The notes under the pieces were generated by a model. The model saw only the letters and a program-made list of their open reading frames with translations, searched no databases and had not been told where the DNA came from. This document shows positions 41,458-51,511 of a DNA stretch of 64,000 nt, one piece after another. The position numbers and the translations under genes are program-made. Position 1 is the stretch's first letter; each line of letters starts with the position of its first letter. The stretch comes from Streptomyces parvus. GTDB taxonomy: Bacteria; Actinomycetota; Actinomycetes; Streptomycetales; Streptomycetaceae. The DNA lies in NCBI RefSeq assembly GCF_032121415.1, contig NZ_CP135079.1, positions 5,704,001 through 5,768,000 on the forward strand, read 5' to 3'.

Positions 41458-43200
41458 ATGGCCAAGCAGAACGTGGCGGAGCAGTTCGTCGACATCCTCG
41501 CCAGGGCGGGCGTCAAACGTCTCTACGGCGTCGTCGGCGACAGTCTGAACCCCGTCGTGGACGCCATCCGGCGTAACTCGTCCATCGACTGGGTCCACGT
41601 CCGGCACGAGGAGACCGCCGCCTTCGCCGCCGGAGCCGAAGCGCAGGTCACCGGCTCGCTCGCGGCCTGCGCCGGCTCCTGCGGGCCGGGCAACCTGCAC
41701 CTGATCAACGGCCTGTACGACGCGCACCGCTCCATGGCCCCGGTGCTGGCCCTCGCCTCGCACATCCCCTCCAGCGAGATCGGCCTCGGCTACTTCCAGG
41801 AGACCCATCCCGAGCTGCTGTTCCAGGAGTGCAGCCACTACAACGAGATGATCTCCAACCCGGAGCAGATGCCGAGGCTGCTCCAGACGGCGATCCAGCA
41901 CGCCATCGGCCGGGGCGGCGTCAGCGTCGTCACCATGCCGGGCGACATCGCCTCCAAGCCGGCTCCCGAGAAGTCCATCGAGCACGCCCTCGTCACCGCC
42001 CGGCCGACCGTACGCCCCGGTGACGAGGAGATCGACAAGCTCTGCCGCCTGGTGGACGAGGCCAAACGGGTGACGCTGTTCTGCGGCAGCGGCACGGCCG
42101 GGGCACATGCCGAGGTCATGGAGTTCGCCGAGAAGATCAAGTCCCCGGTCGGGCACGCGCTGCGCGGCAAGGAGTGGATCCAGTACGACAATCCGTACGA
42201 CGTCGGGATGAGCGGTCTGCTCGGCTACGGCGCCGCGTACGAGGCGACCCACGAGTGCGACCTCCTCATCCTGCTCGGCACCGACTTCCCCTACAACGCC
42301 TTCCTCCCCGACGACGTGAAGATCGTCCAGGTCGATGTGCGCCCCGAACACCTCGGCCGCCGCTCCAAGCTCGACCTCGCGGTCTGGGGCGACGTGCGCG
42401 AGACCCTGCGCTGTCTCACCCCCCGGGTGAAGCCCAAGTCCGACCGCAAGTTCCTCGACCGGATGCTGAAGAAGCACGCGAACGCCCTGGAGGGCGTGGT
42501 CAAGGCCTACACCCGCAAGGTCGAGAAGCACGTCCCGATCCACCCCGAGTACGTCGCCTCCGTCCTGGACGAGATGGCCGACGAGGACGCCGTGTTCACC
42601 GTCGACACCGGGATGAACAATGTCTGGGCCGCCCGCTATCTGACGCCCAACGGCAAGCGCAGGGTGATCGGTTCGTTCAGCCACGGCTCCATGGCCAACG
42701 CCCTCCCGCAGGCGATCGGCGCCCAGTTCACCGACCTGAACCGGCAGGTCGTCGCGATGGCCGGCGACGGCGGATTCTCCATGCTGATGGGCGACTTCCT
42801 CACCCTGGTCCAGTACGACCTGCCGGTGAAGGTCGTCCTGTTCAACAACTCCTCACTCGGCATGGTCGAGTTGGAGATGCTGGTGGCCGGACTGCCGTCC
42901 TACGGCACCACCAACAAGAACCCCGACTTCGCCGCCATCGCCCGCGCGGCCGGCGCCTACGGCGTACGCGTGGAGAAGCCCAAGCAGTTGCAGTCCGCGC
43001 TCAAGGACGCGTTCAAGCACAAGGGGCCCGCGCTCGTCGACGTCGTCACCGACCCGAACGCGCTCTCCATCCCGCCGAAGATCAGCGCCGAGATGGTCAC
43101 CGGCTTCGCCCTCTCCGCGAGCAAGATCGTGCTGGACGGCGGAGTGGGCCGGATGCTCCAGATGGCCCGCTCCAACCTCCGTAACGTGCCGCGCCCTTGA
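41458..43200 (+). CDS. poxB: Pyruvate:quinone oxidoreductase (PoxB type)
   Basis: The 580-residue thiamine diphosphate enzyme shows the catalytic Glu in HVRHEETAAFAAGAEA (about residue 50), the central FAD domain, and the ThDP motif GDGGFSM...NN (MAGDGGFSMLMGDF, LFNNSSLGMVE). It decarboxylates pyruvate to acetate and CO2 and passes electrons to the quinone pool at the membrane. The C-terminus is not a clear membrane-binding helix, and other ThDP substrates are possible. ggaaggg lies about 11 bases before the ATG. Confidence 0.9.
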   Translation: MAKQNVAEQFVDILARAGVKRLYGVVGDSLNPVVDAIRRNSSIDWVHVRHEETAAFAAGAEAQVTGSLAACAGSCGPGNLHLINGLYDAHRSMAPVLALASHIPSSEIGLGYFQETHPELLFQECSHYNEMISNPEQMPRLLQTAIQHAIGRGGVSVVTMPGDIASKPAPEKSIEHALVTARPTVRPGDEEIDKLCRLVDEAKRVTLFCGSGTAGAHAEVMEFAEKIKSPVGHALRGKEWIQYDNPYDVGMSGLLGYGAAYEATHECDLLILLGTDFPYNAFLPDDVKIVQVDVRPEHLGRRSKLDLAVWGDVRETLRCLTPRVKPKSDRKFLDRMLKKHANALEGVVKAYTRKVEKHVPIHPEYVASVLDEMADEDAVFTVDTGMNNVWAARYLTPNGKRRVIGSFSHGSMANALPQAIGAQFTDLNRQVVAMAGDGGFSMLMGDFLTLVQYDLPVKVVLFNNSSLGMVELEMLVAGLPSYGTTNKNPDFAAIARAAGAYGVRVEKPKQLQSALKDAFKHKGPALVDVVTDPNALSIPPKISAEMVTGFALSASKIVLDGGVGRMLQMARSNLRNVPRP

Positions 43201-43231
43201 GCCCACTCGATCAGCCGGTCGCCCGGCCCCG

Positions 43232-46200
43232 TCACGCCGGGGTCAGGCGCACCGTCAGGATCTGGAACGGCCGCAGGGCGAGGACCAGTCCGTCCTCGTC
43301 GGTCTCCGCCGGATGCAGCGGCCGTTCCAGCAGATCGGTGATCCGGGCCTCCGTGACCGGGAACGCCACCCTCAGCAGGGTCCGCGCCCGCCCGCCCGCC
43401 GACTCGTAGAGCCGTACGATCACGTCCCCGCTCCGGTCCTCGGCGAGCTTGACCGACTCGACCGTCACCGCCGGATGGCCCGTCGACACCAGCGCGGGCA
43501 CCACCGGGGCCACCGCCGCCCGCAGCGGGAGGTTCAGCGCCAGGCCCTCCCGTACGGCGTCCGTCACCTCCGCGCCGGGCGCGAGCGCGTAGCGGAAGCG
43601 GTGCACGCCCAGGTCGGTGTGCGGGTCCGGGCTGTGCGGGGCGCGCAGCAGCGTGAGGCGGACGGTGGTGCCGAGGCCGTCCGGGTGCGGGGTGCGGGCC
43701 ACATCGTGGCCGTACGTCGAGTCGTTGAGCACCGCGACCCCGTAGCCCGGCTCGGCGACCCGGAGCCAGCGGTGGGCGCAGACCTCGAAACGGGCCGCTT
43801 CCCAGGACGTGTTGTCGTGGGTGGCCCGGTGGACATGGCCGAACTGGATCTCCGCGGTGGACCGTTCGGCGTGGACGTCGAGCGGGAAGGTCGCCTTGAG
43901 GACCTTCTCCGACTCCTGCCAGTCCACCTCGGTGTCGATGTCGAGCTGCCGGGCCCCCGCCGCGAGCCGCACCTCCTGCACGACGGTCGACTTCCCGAAC
44001 GAACGCACCACCCGCACGGCCGCCCGCAGCGGCCCTTCCTCCACCAGCGACACGGAGTCGGCGTCGGTGAGGTCGGTGCGGGTGTTCCGGTAGTGCCGGT
44101 CGATGTCCCACGCGTCCCAGTGGTTGGGGTGGTCCGGGTGCAGCTGGAGGAGGTTGGCCCGGGCGCCCGGGATCAGCACCTCGCGCCCGGTGACCAGATC
44201 GCGGACCGACGAGACCAGCCCGTCGCGGGCCACCGCCACCCGCACCAGCCCGTTTTCCAGGACGATGCCGCCGCCCGCCTCCGACGCCTCGGCCGTCACC
44301 GCGTGCTCCGGGACCGAGGACCCGTCGAGCAGCCCCGCCCCGAGCCCCGGGCTCCGCGCCAGCACCGCGGCCCGGCCCTCGCCGAGCTCCTGGGCGTGCG
44401 CCCCGGACGGCAGCACCCCGGCCGCCTCCGCGTCCAGTTCGATCACCTGGACACGGTCGTACGGTGATGAGTTGAGTGCCACCATGCCCTCGGCCGTGCC
44501 CAGCGAGGCCACCGCGTCGGCCACCAGGTCCGCCAGCTCGGCGCGCACCTCCTCGTAGGTGTCCCGGGCCTCGCGGTGCACCCAGGCGATCGACGAACCG
44601 GGCAGGATGTCGTGGAACTGGTGCAGCAGCACGGTCTTCCACACCCGGTCCAGCCGCTCGTACGGGTAGCGGTAGGAGGGGGAGCGCAGTGCGGCCGCCG
44701 TCGCCCACAACTCGACTTCAAGCAAAAGGTGTTCGCTGCGGCGGTTGCCCTGCTTCGTCTTCGCCTGCGTGGTGTACGTCGCCCGGTGCAGCTCCAGATA
44801 CAGCTCGCCCGACCAGACGGGCGCCCGCTCCCCGTACTCCTCCTCGGCCGCCGCGAAGAACGCCGAGGGCTTCTCGACCGTCACGCGCGGCGAGCCCTCC
44901 AGGTCCCGCAACCGACGGGCCCGCTCCAGCATCTCGCGGGTCGGACCGCCCCCGCCGTCGCCCCAGCCGAACGGCACCAGCGAACGCGTCGCCCGGCCCT
45001 TGTCCGCGAAGTTCTTCTCCGCGTGCGCCAGTTCGCGGGCGTGGAGCTGGGCGTTGTAGGTGTCGACCGGCGGGAAGTGGGTGAAGACCCGGGTGCCGTC
45101 GATGCCCTCCCACCAGAAGGTGTGGTGCGGCATCCTGTTGTGCTGGTTCCAGGACAGCTTCTGGGTGAGGAACCACTTCACCCCCGCCAGTTTCGCCAGT
45201 TGGGGGAAGGCGGCGGTGTAGCCGAAGGAATCCGGCAGCCAGATCTCCTCCGTCTCGACGTCCAGCTCGTCCTCGAAGAACCGTTTTCCGTGAACGAGTT
45301 GGCGCGCCAGCGCCTCGCCGCCCGGCATGTTGGCGTCCGACTCCACCCACATCGAGCCGACGGGCTACCACTGCCCCGCCGCCACCGCTTCCTTGATCCG
45401 CTCCCAGATGCGCGGCTGGTGCTCCTTCACCCAGGCGTACTGCTGGGCCTGGGAACAGGCGAAGACCAGCTCCGGGTAGTCCCGTGCGAGGGCGGTGACG
45501 TTGGCGAACGTACGGGACGCCTTGCGGACGGTCTCGCGCAGCGGCCACAGCCACGCCGAGTCGATGTGCGCGTGCCCGGCCGCCGAAATCCGGTGCGCAC
45601 TCGCGGAGGCGGGCCGCGCCAGTACCTCGGCCAGCGCAGCCCGGCCCGCCGTCGCGGTGCCGGAGACGTCGTGCAGGTCCAGCGCGTCGAGCATCGACTC
45701 CAGCGCCCGCAGGATCTCGTGCCGCCGCGACCGGTCGTCGGGCAGCTCGTGCATCAGCTCGGCCAGCACCTCGATGTCCAGGACCAGATGCCAGACCTCC
45801 TCGTCGAAGACCGCGAGATCGGCGGAGGCGAAGCGGTACAGGGGGCGGTCGCCGGACGTCAGCACGTCGCCGAGCGGGGTGGGTGCGAAACCGTGCTCCA
45901 GGACCGCCGGATTGGCGGCCGCCTCCAGCAGCAGATCGACCGGCTCCCCGCCCGCCGCAGGGTGAGTGAGCGTCAGATGCCGGTTGCGGGGATGAACACC
46001 CTTGAGGGGGACTCCCAGATGGTCGTACAGCATCCCCTCCGCCTGGAATCCCGGTCCCTGGCCCGTGAATCCCGGGTCGACGACCACCTCCACCCGGCGC
46101 CCCGCCCACTCCTCGGGCACCGCTCCCCGCAGCCGGAACCAACTGGTGGACCAGGGCTTCCCCCACTCCGTACCGGCGGTGAACGGTGCGAAGTCCGCCC

Positions 46201-46348
46201 CGAGGGCCTCCGCCACCGGCACCGGCTCACCCGGAACGTGCCATACGGACACGGTGAGCGGGGTACGGGCGGCGTACTGGGCCGGGCGGACGAACTGGTG
46301 GAGGGCCCTCTCCAGGCGGCCCTCCACCAGGGTGCGGTCGTCGTGCAT
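43232..46348 (-). pseudogene. GH38 alpha-mannosidase gene interrupted by an amber codon
   Basis: One frame of 1039 codons encodes a family 38 alpha-mannosidase but has a single TAG at codon 328 (45365-45367). The upstream part holds the N-terminal domain and the zinc-binding AAGHAHIDSAWLWPLRET (His261, Asp263). The downstream part resumes at once with PVGSMWVESDANMPGGEALA, where Asp338 is the predicted nucleophile, then the mid and C-terminal sandwich domains. Neither half alone has a full active site. No other stop or frameshift is seen and the codon bias is intact on both sides. It may be a recent nonsense mutation, a sequence error or a readthrough site. ATG 46348 has gaggag before it. Intact enzymes trim mannosides in the cytoplasm. 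Confidence 0.85.
45365..45367 (-). other. In-frame TAG codon inside the alpha-mannosidase gene
   Basis: The codon follows GGG CAG TGG and precedes CCC GTC GGC TCG ATG. In relatives this is a GQ(W/F)xPVG(S/G)MWVE stretch with a normal residue at this place. It is ten codons before the nucleophile Asp. Confidence 0.9.
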
Positions 46349-46436
46349 CACAGCTCCTCGGGAAGGTGCGGGTCCTGGCGTGACGGCTCAGGTTCCCTTC
46401 CTCCGGAGCGTGCGGAACACCCCTCGAAAGCGGGGT

Positions 46437-46871
46437 TCAGCAGTCGTGGTCGACCAGGTCGAAGGAGGTGTAGTGGTCGGCGGTGTAGTAGTCCTCCTCG
46501 TTCTGCTCACCGGTGACGATCCGGCGGGCGCCCCGGTTGTCGGAACCGGGCGTGATGACCGTGTACTCGTGGTAGTAGCCGGTGGACCGGTCGGGCAGCA
46601 GGCCCTCGCGGTTCTGGAAGACGGTGCCGTCCTGCTCGTACGGGAACGGCCCGCCCTGCTCGACCAGATCCAGGGTGTCGTGCGCCTGGGACGGCAGGGC
46701 GGAGTAACAGATGCTGCCCACCGCCGCCGCCCGGAACGCGGTCGCGGAGTAGGCGGTGGGGGAGGCCGTCGCCGGGGTGGCGGCCTGGGCCGTGACCGGG
46801 CCCGCGGCGAGGAGAAGGGACAGGAGGGCGGCCGAGCCGCCGAGCCGGGTGATGCGTGGGGGGATGCGCAT
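46437..46871 (-). CDS. Secreted guanyl-specific ribonuclease (RNase Sa family)
   Basis: This 144-residue preprotein has a signal peptide (1-30, ending TAQA). Residues 53-144 follow RNase Sa closely (ICYSALPSQAHDTLDLV, GPFPYEQDGTVFQNREGLLP, YYHEYTVITPG). The catalytic Glu102, Arg113/Arg117 and His133 match Glu54, Arg65/Arg69 and His85 of RNase Sa, and Cys55 and Cys144 should pair. It cleaves RNA after guanosine outside the cell. No barstar-like inhibitor gene is adjacent. No clear ribosome binding site precedes the ATG. Confidence 0.93.
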   Translation of the reverse strand: MRIPPRITRLGGSAALLSLLLAAGPVTAQAATPATASPTAYSATAFRAAAVGSICYSALPSQAHDTLDLVEQGGPFPYEQDGTVFQNREGLLPDRSTGYYHEYTVITPGSDNRGARRIVTGEQNEEDYYTADHYTSFDLVDHDC

Positions 46872-47113
46872 GCCATCATGATGACGCGCGTAGAAGTTGG
46901 GTCGTCAATGTCAACTCCGGTGTATTCGCCGGACGTTGACCAGAGCTGCGCCTATGTGGTGATGGCGTGCGCGGGTGGGATGTTCCGTGCGCCCCTCGCC
47001 GCTCCCGGCCGTTCCCTTATTGATGAGTCCGCAAGCGTGACCGTGTGCGTACGGGGGCATGCATCCCGTGAGGCTGTTCGACGGGCAGCCGGATCGAAGG
47101 AGGTCGGTTCACT

Positions 47114-47593
47114 GTGCGGGCGGGGGAAATGACGAAGCGTCAGAAGAGGTCCGCGGTCGCCGAGGGGCGTGGCCCCCGGGGCCGGAGACCGGGTGAGGCA
47201 CCGCAGTCGGCCCGGATGCGCCGAAGAGTGGGGCACGCCGATCGGTCGGCGGTGGGGGAGGTCCGCCGGGAGCTGCGGGAGTTCCTCCGGCACCGCTCCG
47301 GTCAGGAGCAGACCGATGCGGCTGAGCTGCTGGTGAGCGAGCTGGTGACCAACGCGCTCATCCACACCCGGCACGGGGCCGTGGTCACCGCCACGGCGAC
47401 AGCCGCCCGGCTGCGGGTGGAGGTACAGGACTTCGCGTCCGAGGATCTGCCCGCGCCGTACGTACCGAACGCCGACGACGGTACGCACGGCAGGGGCCTG
47501 ATCCTGGTCCGGAGCCTGGCCGACGCCTGGGGCGTGGAGGCACAGGCCCTGGGCAAGGTCGTCTGGTTCGAGCTGCGCGGCGAAAGGCCCTGA
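47114..47593 (+). CDS. Anti-sigma-type HATPase (RsbW/SpoIIAB-like)
   Basis: This 159-residue ATPase of the GHKL fold has the N box LVSELVTNALIHTRHGAVVT and the G box DDGTHGRGLILVRSLADAWG. The N-terminal 40 residues are basic and variable. In Streptomyces many such proteins bind sigma factors or anti-anti-sigma factors; the partner is not next to it. The GTG at 47114 is chosen because aaggagg lies ten bases upstream; an ATG five codons later is possible. Confidence 0.82.
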   Translation: MRAGEMTKRQKRSAVAEGRGPRGRRPGEAPQSARMRRRVGHADRSAVGEVRRELREFLRHRSGQEQTDAAELLVSELVTNALIHTRHGAVVTATATAARLRVEVQDFASEDLPAPYVPNADDGTHGRGLILVRSLADAWGVEAQALGKVVWFELRGERP

Positions 47594-47616
47594 GGCTCCT
47601 CCGCCGCGCGAGCGGA

Positions 47617-48711
47617 TCAGCCGAACTGCTGCTCCAGATCCTTCAGTTTCTGTTCCAGCGAGTCGAGCCGGGGGAGCGTCTGGGTGTCGTCCTCGGCAGT
47701 GAGGTCGACGGTTCGCGGATCACTTCCCCGGGTCGGTGCGTCCAGACTCTTCGGGCTCGAACCATCGGCCGTCTGCTTCGGGCCGACGGCTTGCAGGGAT
47801 GGCCGGGGTCGCAGAGGCAACTGACCCGGCTCTGCTATGGCAGGCTCCGCGACGGCCGGCGCCGCGCCCCCCGAGGCCGGGGCGAGGGCGGGCGCATCGA
47901 CCTGCTGTCCGCCCCGGCCGCGCCCCCAGCCCCGGTTCTGCCGGTTCAGGGCCTTGATGCGGGCCCGGTCCAGCTTGGCCTGGTCCCTGCGGCGCAGCCG
48001 GTCCTGCTCCTGCTCCTTCCGGTCCTCCCGCACCTCGTCCACCGCCTCGTCCAGGGTGCGGACGCCCTCCAGCAGCATCAGCGACCAGGCGCCGAAGGTC
48101 TCCCGGGGGGCCCGCAGCCAGCGGACGATCCGGATCTGCGGCAACGGACGGGGCACCAGGCCCTGTTCACGCAGCGCCGCGCGGCGGGTCTGCTTCAGCG
48201 CACGGTCGAAGAGCACCGCGGCGGAGAGGGACATCCCCGCGAAGAAGTGCGGAGCGCCCGCGTGGTCCATGCCCCGGGGGGCGTGCACCCAGTTGAACCA
48301 GGCGGCGGCCCCGGCGAACGTCCACACCAGCAGCCGGGAGCCGAGCGCCGCGTCTCCATGGCTCGCCTCCCGTACGGCCAGCACGGAACAGAACATCGCG
48401 GCCCCGTCCAGTCCGAACGGGACCAGGTACTCCCAGCCGCCGCTGAGGTTCAGGTTCTGCCGGCCGAAGCCGACGAGCCCGTGGAAGGAGAGCGCGGCGG
48501 CGACCGCCGCGCAGCAGAACAGCAGGACGTAACTGGCGGTGGCGTACAGCGCCTCCTTGCGTCTGCGGCGTTCCTCACTGCGTTCCCAGGAGTCGTCGGC
48601 CGCGGCCTTGGCACGCTTACCGCGTGCGACCACCGTCACCGCCGCCATGACCCCCACGAGCAGTACGGCGCCCGGAAGCAGCCAGTCAAGCGATATGTCG
48701 GTCAGTCTCAT
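47617..48711 (-). CDS. DUF2637 membrane protein (SpdB-like)
   Basis: The 364-residue protein has four helices (about 10-30, 55-85, 95-118, 125-148) and a long cytoplasmic tail ending in a coiled-coil-like segment (PRLDSLEQKLKDLEQQFG). GLDGAAMFCSVLAVREASHG and WFNWVHAP are typical of DUF2637 (related to the plasmid spread protein SpdB). The chromosomal role is unknown. It converges on the HATPase gene with 23 bases between, and no plasmid genes are nearby. Confidence 0.82.
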   Translation of the reverse strand: MRLTDISLDWLLPGAVLLVGVMAAVTVVARGKRAKAAADDSWERSEERRRRKEALYATASYVLLFCCAAVAAALSFHGLVGFGRQNLNLSGGWEYLVPFGLDGAAMFCSVLAVREASHGDAALGSRLLVWTFAGAAAWFNWVHAPRGMDHAGAPHFFAGMSLSAAVLFDRALKQTRRAALREQGLVPRPLPQIRIVRWLRAPRETFGAWSLMLLEGVRTLDEAVDEVREDRKEQEQDRLRRRDQAKLDRARIKALNRQNRGWGRGRGGQQVDAPALAPASGGAAPAVAEPAIAEPGQLPLRPRPSLQAVGPKQTADGSSPKSLDAPTRGSDPRTVDLTAEDDTQTLPRLDSLEQKLKDLEQQFG

Positions 48712-48902
48712 GCGCGGTCCCTTGCGTCACGTAGGGCGTTTCGTGCGCCATCGTGACGGAATTCCCGTCCCGCTCCGGTGGTTTCGGGACAAGAGCACGC
48801 CATGGGGGGAGGAGAGGCTATCGATGGGTGGAATCTTCTCGAACTCCCGCTCGTCAGGCCGAGTTGTGTTCGATTCCGCGTCATCCGGACGGGCGGTGTG
48901 GA

Positions 48903-49751
48903 TCAGGAAGCGGCGGCGAGCTTCCGCACCCGGTCCGCGTCGCAGGTACGCGGGCAGGTCACGCAGGTGTCCTCGGGGCGCAGGGTGTAGAAGAGGCAGC
49001 AGCTCGCCCGGTCCCGGGTGGGCAGCGACTGCCCGTCGGGCCCGGTCAGCTCGCGGAAGCCCGCGGTGCCGACGTACGGCTTCGTCGTGCCGGGGAGCAG
49101 CAGCTCCAGTTCGGCCATCGCGCGGCGCTCCTCGCCCATCAGATGCGCCACGTACCAGAGGCCCTCGACGATCTCGTCCGTCGCCATCCCCCACAGGGCC
49201 CGCTTCCCGCGCCGCATGCGCGGACGGAAGCCCTCCAGGACCGGACCGAGGTGCTCGGTCAGCGAGGCCAGGACCTCGGCCCGCAGCGCCGCCTCGTCCG
49301 GCACGACCCGGGCTCCGGGCAGGGTGGCCGCCGGATCGTCCGGCAGGCAGGCGAATTCCCTCACCCGCACGGTCAGGTGCCCCAGCGCCCGCTGGAAGGC
49401 CACGTCCTCGACCGGGATCCGGGGCACCCGGCGCTGCAGGAACCACGGCACCGTCACCAGCAGGCAGGCGGGCCAGGCGTACCGGTGCAGACCGAAGCTC
49501 GCCACCACGTCCGGGCGGGCCTGCCGGCCGTAGTCGCGCAGCACCTGGGCGTTGTCCCAGGCGAGGAAGGCGTCCACGGAGGCTCCGCCGGCCGCCAGCT
49601 CCGCCGCGCCGACCCAGCCCGCGCCGGACGGGGCGACGGCGTCACCGTCGAGTACATCGGCCCGCAGACCGGGGAACACCTCGGTCAGGCGGGAGTACGC
49701 GGCGGTCACGGGGGACGTCGCGGCACCGGTGAACGGCGGGGAGAGGGTCAT
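48903..49751 (-). CDS. FhuF-like 2Fe-2S protein (ferric siderophore reductase type)
   Basis: This 282-residue cytoplasmic protein has a C-terminal iron-sulfur motif (RASCCLFYTLRPEDTCVTCP, then RTCDADR) with the CC-x10-C-x2-C spacing of FhuF-type ferric siderophore reductases. It should release iron from imported siderophores. An iron box (49780-49798) lies 30-50 bases ahead, so it is likely repressed by DmdR1/IdeR under high iron. The ATG at 49751 is chosen; a GTG four codons upstream is possible. There is no transporter next to it. Confidence 0.85.
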   Translation of the reverse strand: MTLSPPFTGAATSPVTAAYSRLTEVFPGLRADVLDGDAVAPSGAGWVGAAELAAGGASVDAFLAWDNAQVLRDYGRQARPDVVASFGLHRYAWPACLLVTVPWFLQRRVPRIPVEDVAFQRALGHLTVRVREFACLPDDPAATLPGARVVPDEAALRAEVLASLTEHLGPVLEGFRPRMRRGKRALWGMATDEIVEGLWYVAHLMGEERRAMAELELLLPGTTKPYVGTAGFRELTGPDGQSLPTRDRASCCLFYTLRPEDTCVTCPRTCDADRVRKLAAAS

Positions 49752-49779
49752 GCAGGGGACCACCGAATCGGGATCGTTT

Positions 49780-49798
49780 GCAGGTAAGCCTTACCTTA
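49780..49798. promoter_or_regulatory. Iron box (DmdR/IdeR operator)
   Basis: gcaggtaagccttacctta has AGGTAA and TTACCT arms around a three-base centre and matches most of the actinobacterial iron box (TTAGGTTAGGCTAACCTAA type). It lies between the FhuF-like gene and the divergent GntR gene. Confidence 0.75.
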
Positions 49799-49897
49799 TC
49801 CGACGTCATCGATGTGTGAACTGCAGCCTCGGTCTTCTATCGTGCACAGGAGGTCCGGCGCACGCGAGTCGGCCCGCGGCAGATGGAGGAGGTCCGG

Positions 49898-50671
49898 GTG
49901 GAGCAGGGCAGCGCGCGCGAGGGCGCACGTCCGGCGTACGCCCCCGGAGTGTTCCCGTACGCCCCGGCGAACGCCCGCGTGCCGCAAGGCCGTGTGCCGG
50001 AACAGGCCCGGGGCGAGCACACCCACAGCGAGCCCTCCGCGCCGCGTGCCGTGCAGCGCCACTCCGTCCGGGACCAGATCCTGGACGCCCTGCGCGCCGC
50101 CCTCGTCGACGGGGAGCTGGTGCCCGGCCAGGTGTACTCCGCCCCCGCGCTCGGCGCCCGCTTCGGGGTCTCCGCCACGCCGGTGCGCGAGGCCATGCAG
50201 CGGCTGGCCGTCGAGGGCGCCGTCGAGGTCGTGCCGAACCGCGGCTTCCGGGTCACCGAACGCGGCCCCCGGGAGCTGGCCGAGCTGGCCGAGGTGCGGG
50301 CGCTGATCGAGGTCCCGGTGATGCTGAGCCTGGCCCGTACGGTTCCGGCGGACCGCTGGAGCGTCCTGCGGCCGCTGGCGGAGGCCACGGTCGCGGCGGC
50401 GGCCGTGGGCGACCGGGCCGCCTACGCCGAATCGGACCGGGCCTTCCACCGTGCGGTCCTCACCCTGTCGGGCAACGAGCAGCTCGTGACCATCGCCGAC
50501 GAGCTGCACCGGCGCTCCCAGTGGCCGCTGGTCGCGGGCCCCGCCACCCGCCGGGCCGAGCTGGTGGCCGACGCCGCCGAGCACACCGCCCTGCTCGACG
50601 CCCTCATCGCCCAGGACCTCACCGTCGTCCAGTCCCTGGTCCGCGAACACTTCACCGGCGCCGACGGCTGA
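49898..50671 (+). CDS. GntR family regulator (FCD/FadR type)
   Basis: This 257-residue regulator has a disordered N-terminus (1-55), a winged HTH (about 58-125; VRDQILDALRAALVDGELVP, FGVSATPVREAMQRLAVEGA) and a helical FCD ligand domain (130-255) with its Asp/His metal residues (ESDRAFHRAVL, EHTALLDALI). The effector is unknown. The GTG at 49898 has aggagg six bases upstream; an ATG five codons earlier is the alternative. It converges on the repeat-protein gene across a long hairpin. Confidence 0.87.
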   Translation: MEQGSAREGARPAYAPGVFPYAPANARVPQGRVPEQARGEHTHSEPSAPRAVQRHSVRDQILDALRAALVDGELVPGQVYSAPALGARFGVSATPVREAMQRLAVEGAVEVVPNRGFRVTERGPRELAELAEVRALIEVPVMLSLARTVPADRWSVLRPLAEATVAAAAVGDRAAYAESDRAFHRAVLTLSGNEQLVTIADELHRRSQWPLVAGPATRRAELVADAAEHTALLDALIAQDLTVVQSLVREHFTGADG

Positions 50672-50701
50672 CCGGCGGGGCCCGCGGGCCCCGCCGGTCA
50701 G
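50668..50701. terminator. Bidirectional terminator between convergent genes
   Basis: There is a 34-base perfect palindrome (ctgaccggcggggcccgc onward) that starts at the GntR stop codon and ends 13 bases from the repeat-protein stop. It suits both strands. Confidence 0.8.
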
Positions 50702-50713
50702 CCCCGCCTCCGC

Positions 50714-51511
50714 TCAGCTCGCCTCGGCGGTGCGCTGGGCCGGGGGCCCCAGATACGGGGCCAGCCAGGTCGGCACGCCGCCCAGAAGCCGGAACAGCCG
50801 ACCGGCCTCGGCCCGCAGCCGGGCCGCCTCCGGTTCGTCCTCCGCCTCCGCGAGCGAGATCAGCGCCGGTGCCGTACCGACCAGGAACCCCAGCTCCTCC
50901 CGGATCCGCAGCGACTCCGCGAAGCCGTGCCGGGCCTCGGCCAACTCCCCCTCGCGCAGCGCGAGCGCGGCCAGATGCCGCCAGGTGGACGAGAGCAGCA
51001 GCTCGTCGCCCAGGGTCGCCGCGCCGGCGTGCGCACGGCGGAAGGCTGCGCGCGCCGCCTGCGGCGACTCCGCGATGTTCTGGGCGATCAGCCCGCGCCG
51101 GAAGTCCAGCAGCGGCCGGGCGGGTGACGCGGGAGCCAGCAGGGCCGCCGACCGGCTCAGCGCCACGCTCGCCTCGTCGGCCCGGTCCCGTACCGCCAGG
51201 AGGGTGGAGGCGTACGCCAGATGGCCCCGCTCGGAGGCGGCGGAACCCCGCTCGTCGTCGCTGCGGGCGATGGCCTCCGCCGTGCGCAGGGCGTCCTCGG
51301 CATCGGTCCAGCCCTGGCCGGTGTAGAGACACCGCTCGGTCAGCAGCGCGGTGCGCTGGAGCGCCGCGGCCGGGTCGGTGCCCGCGTCGTCCTCCAGCAG
51401 GGCGGCCGCGTCCGTCCAGCAGGCGCGTGACCGCAGCCGCCATACCGCGGTCTGGAGCGGCGGATCGTCATCTGCTGTCGTTCCGGAACCAGACATGGCG
51501 GTATGCGCCAC
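50714..51511 (-). CDS. Helical repeat (TPR-like) protein
   Basis: The 265-residue all-helical protein has repeated helix pairs (for example CLYTGQGWTDAEDALRTAEA, STWRHLAALALREGELAEAR and HGFAESLRIREELGFLVGTA) typical of tetratricopeptide-like folds. It is probably a protein-binding scaffold; no catalytic residues are seen. The GTG at 51511 has ggggaggg before it. An upstream ATG at 51583 is possible. Confidence 0.7.
   Translation of the reverse strand: MAHTAMSGSGTTADDDPPLQTAVWRLRSRACWTDAAALLEDDAGTDPAAALQRTALLTERCLYTGQGWTDAEDALRTAEAIARSDDERGSAASERGHLAYASTLLAVRDRADEASVALSRSAALLAPASPARPLLDFRRGLIAQNIAESPQAARAAFRRAHAGAATLGDELLLSSTWRHLAALALREGELAEARHGFAESLRIREELGFLVGTAPALISLAEAEDEPEAARLRAEAGRLFRLLGGVPTWLAPYLGPPAQRTAEAS

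Noticed and set aside
47617..48711. SpdB-like gene as a sign of an integrated plasmid
   Set aside because: No integrase, replication, transfer gene or attachment repeat was seen around it; DUF2637 proteins also occur on the chromosome.
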